Shown here in pieces: positions 60,636-60,666 of a stretch of 60,666 nucleotides of DNA. Made by a program: the position numbers and the translations under genes. The notes beneath the pieces are model-generated. The model had not been told where the DNA came from, searched no databases, and was given only the letters and a program-made list of their open reading frames with translations. The DNA is taken from assembly GCA_002339015.1 (NCBI GenBank), contig DDJC01000001.1, positions 1 through 60,666 on the forward strand, read 5' to 3'. Source of the stretch: Burkholderiales bacterium UBA1834 (GTDB lineage: Bacteria; Pseudomonadota; Gammaproteobacteria; Burkholderiales; Burkholderiaceae_C). Position 1 is the stretch's first letter. Every line of letters starts with the position of its first letter.

Positions 60636-60666
60636 GCCTAACTGGTTGTATATGGACTCCCCCACG
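60636..60666. other. Candidate 5' core of a second attC-like site (runs off the window)
   Basis: GCCTAAC at 60636-60642 matches the RYYYAAC core expected at the start of an attC site, 91 bases past the stop of the small membrane protein. The matching GTTRRRY end would lie beyond the window. The remaining 3' sequence contains no gene. Confidence 0.3.

Noticed and set aside
1..60666. tRNA, rRNA, phage or transposase genes
   Set aside because: None was recognised on either strand by reading; no integrase, capsid or transposase motifs appear.

Overview
The window reads as chromosome of a high-GC betaproteobacterium, most likely Burkholderiales (inference). This rests on the etfBA, 600-residue acyl-CoA dehydrogenase and nitronate monooxygenase block, a recC-recB-recD order, a cytochrome c4-type protein, an ssuEADCB alkanesulfonate operon, and strong GC-rich codon use. 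There are no tRNA, rRNA, phage or transposase genes. Only the last ~500 bases are visibly AT-richer and look like a different compartment.

Layout. 1-1.6 kb: 3' part of a large octapeptide-repeat protein with a calcium-binding C-terminal module. 1.6-7.4 kb: murI (minus), then etfB, etfA, acyl-CoA dehydrogenase and nitronate monooxygenase (plus). 7.4-17.5 kb: the most unusual locus. A NarL-type response regulator diverges from a GAF-HlyD adaptor, a PqqD-like/M50 protease/HlyD fusion, a SecA-like motor, a periplasmic HlyD adaptor, the frameshifted remnant of a giant LEPR-XLL-type surface protein, and a diguanylate cyclase. 17.5-30 kb: mixed single genes (orphan ureD, Rieske oxygenase, Ser/Thr kinase with a Cache-HAMP tail, MOSC, DUF1415, YceH, MAPEG, DsbA/FrnE-like, SRPBCC, dihaem cytochrome c) and a MoxR/VWA pair split by an inverted diguanylate cyclase. 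30-46.8 kb: a tightly packed run tamA-tamB-recC-recB-recD-glutamine amidotransferase. 46.8-49.7 kb: Trp-rich small protein, hydrolase, M14-type peptidase, small ORF, molbindin. 49.8-55.6 kb: ssuE-ssuA2-ssuA1-ssuD-ssuC-ssuB (minus). 55.9-59.5 kb: a YkgJ Cys-cluster protein, a secreted protein, and a decayed sulfonate ABC locus (DszC/SfnB-like flavoenzyme, 5' fragment of a binding protein, lone ATPase). 59.5-60.7 kb: a strictly 21-bp-phased array of TTGCGCGCAA-like palindromes, then a candidate integron-type gene cassette.

How the genes work together. Etf and the acyl-CoA dehydrogenase form an electron-transfer and oxidation module. The 8.2-17.5 kb genes look like a dedicated export or processing machine: a leader-binding PqqD-like domain, an intramembrane protease, adaptor proteins and a SecA-type ATPase. 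It is linked to a large repetitive surface protein and to c-di-GMP synthesis. TamA/TamB serve outer-membrane biogenesis and RecBCD repairs double-strand breaks. The ssu genes, the flavoenzyme and the ABC remnants point to scavenging of sulfur from organosulfonates, with molbindin nearby.
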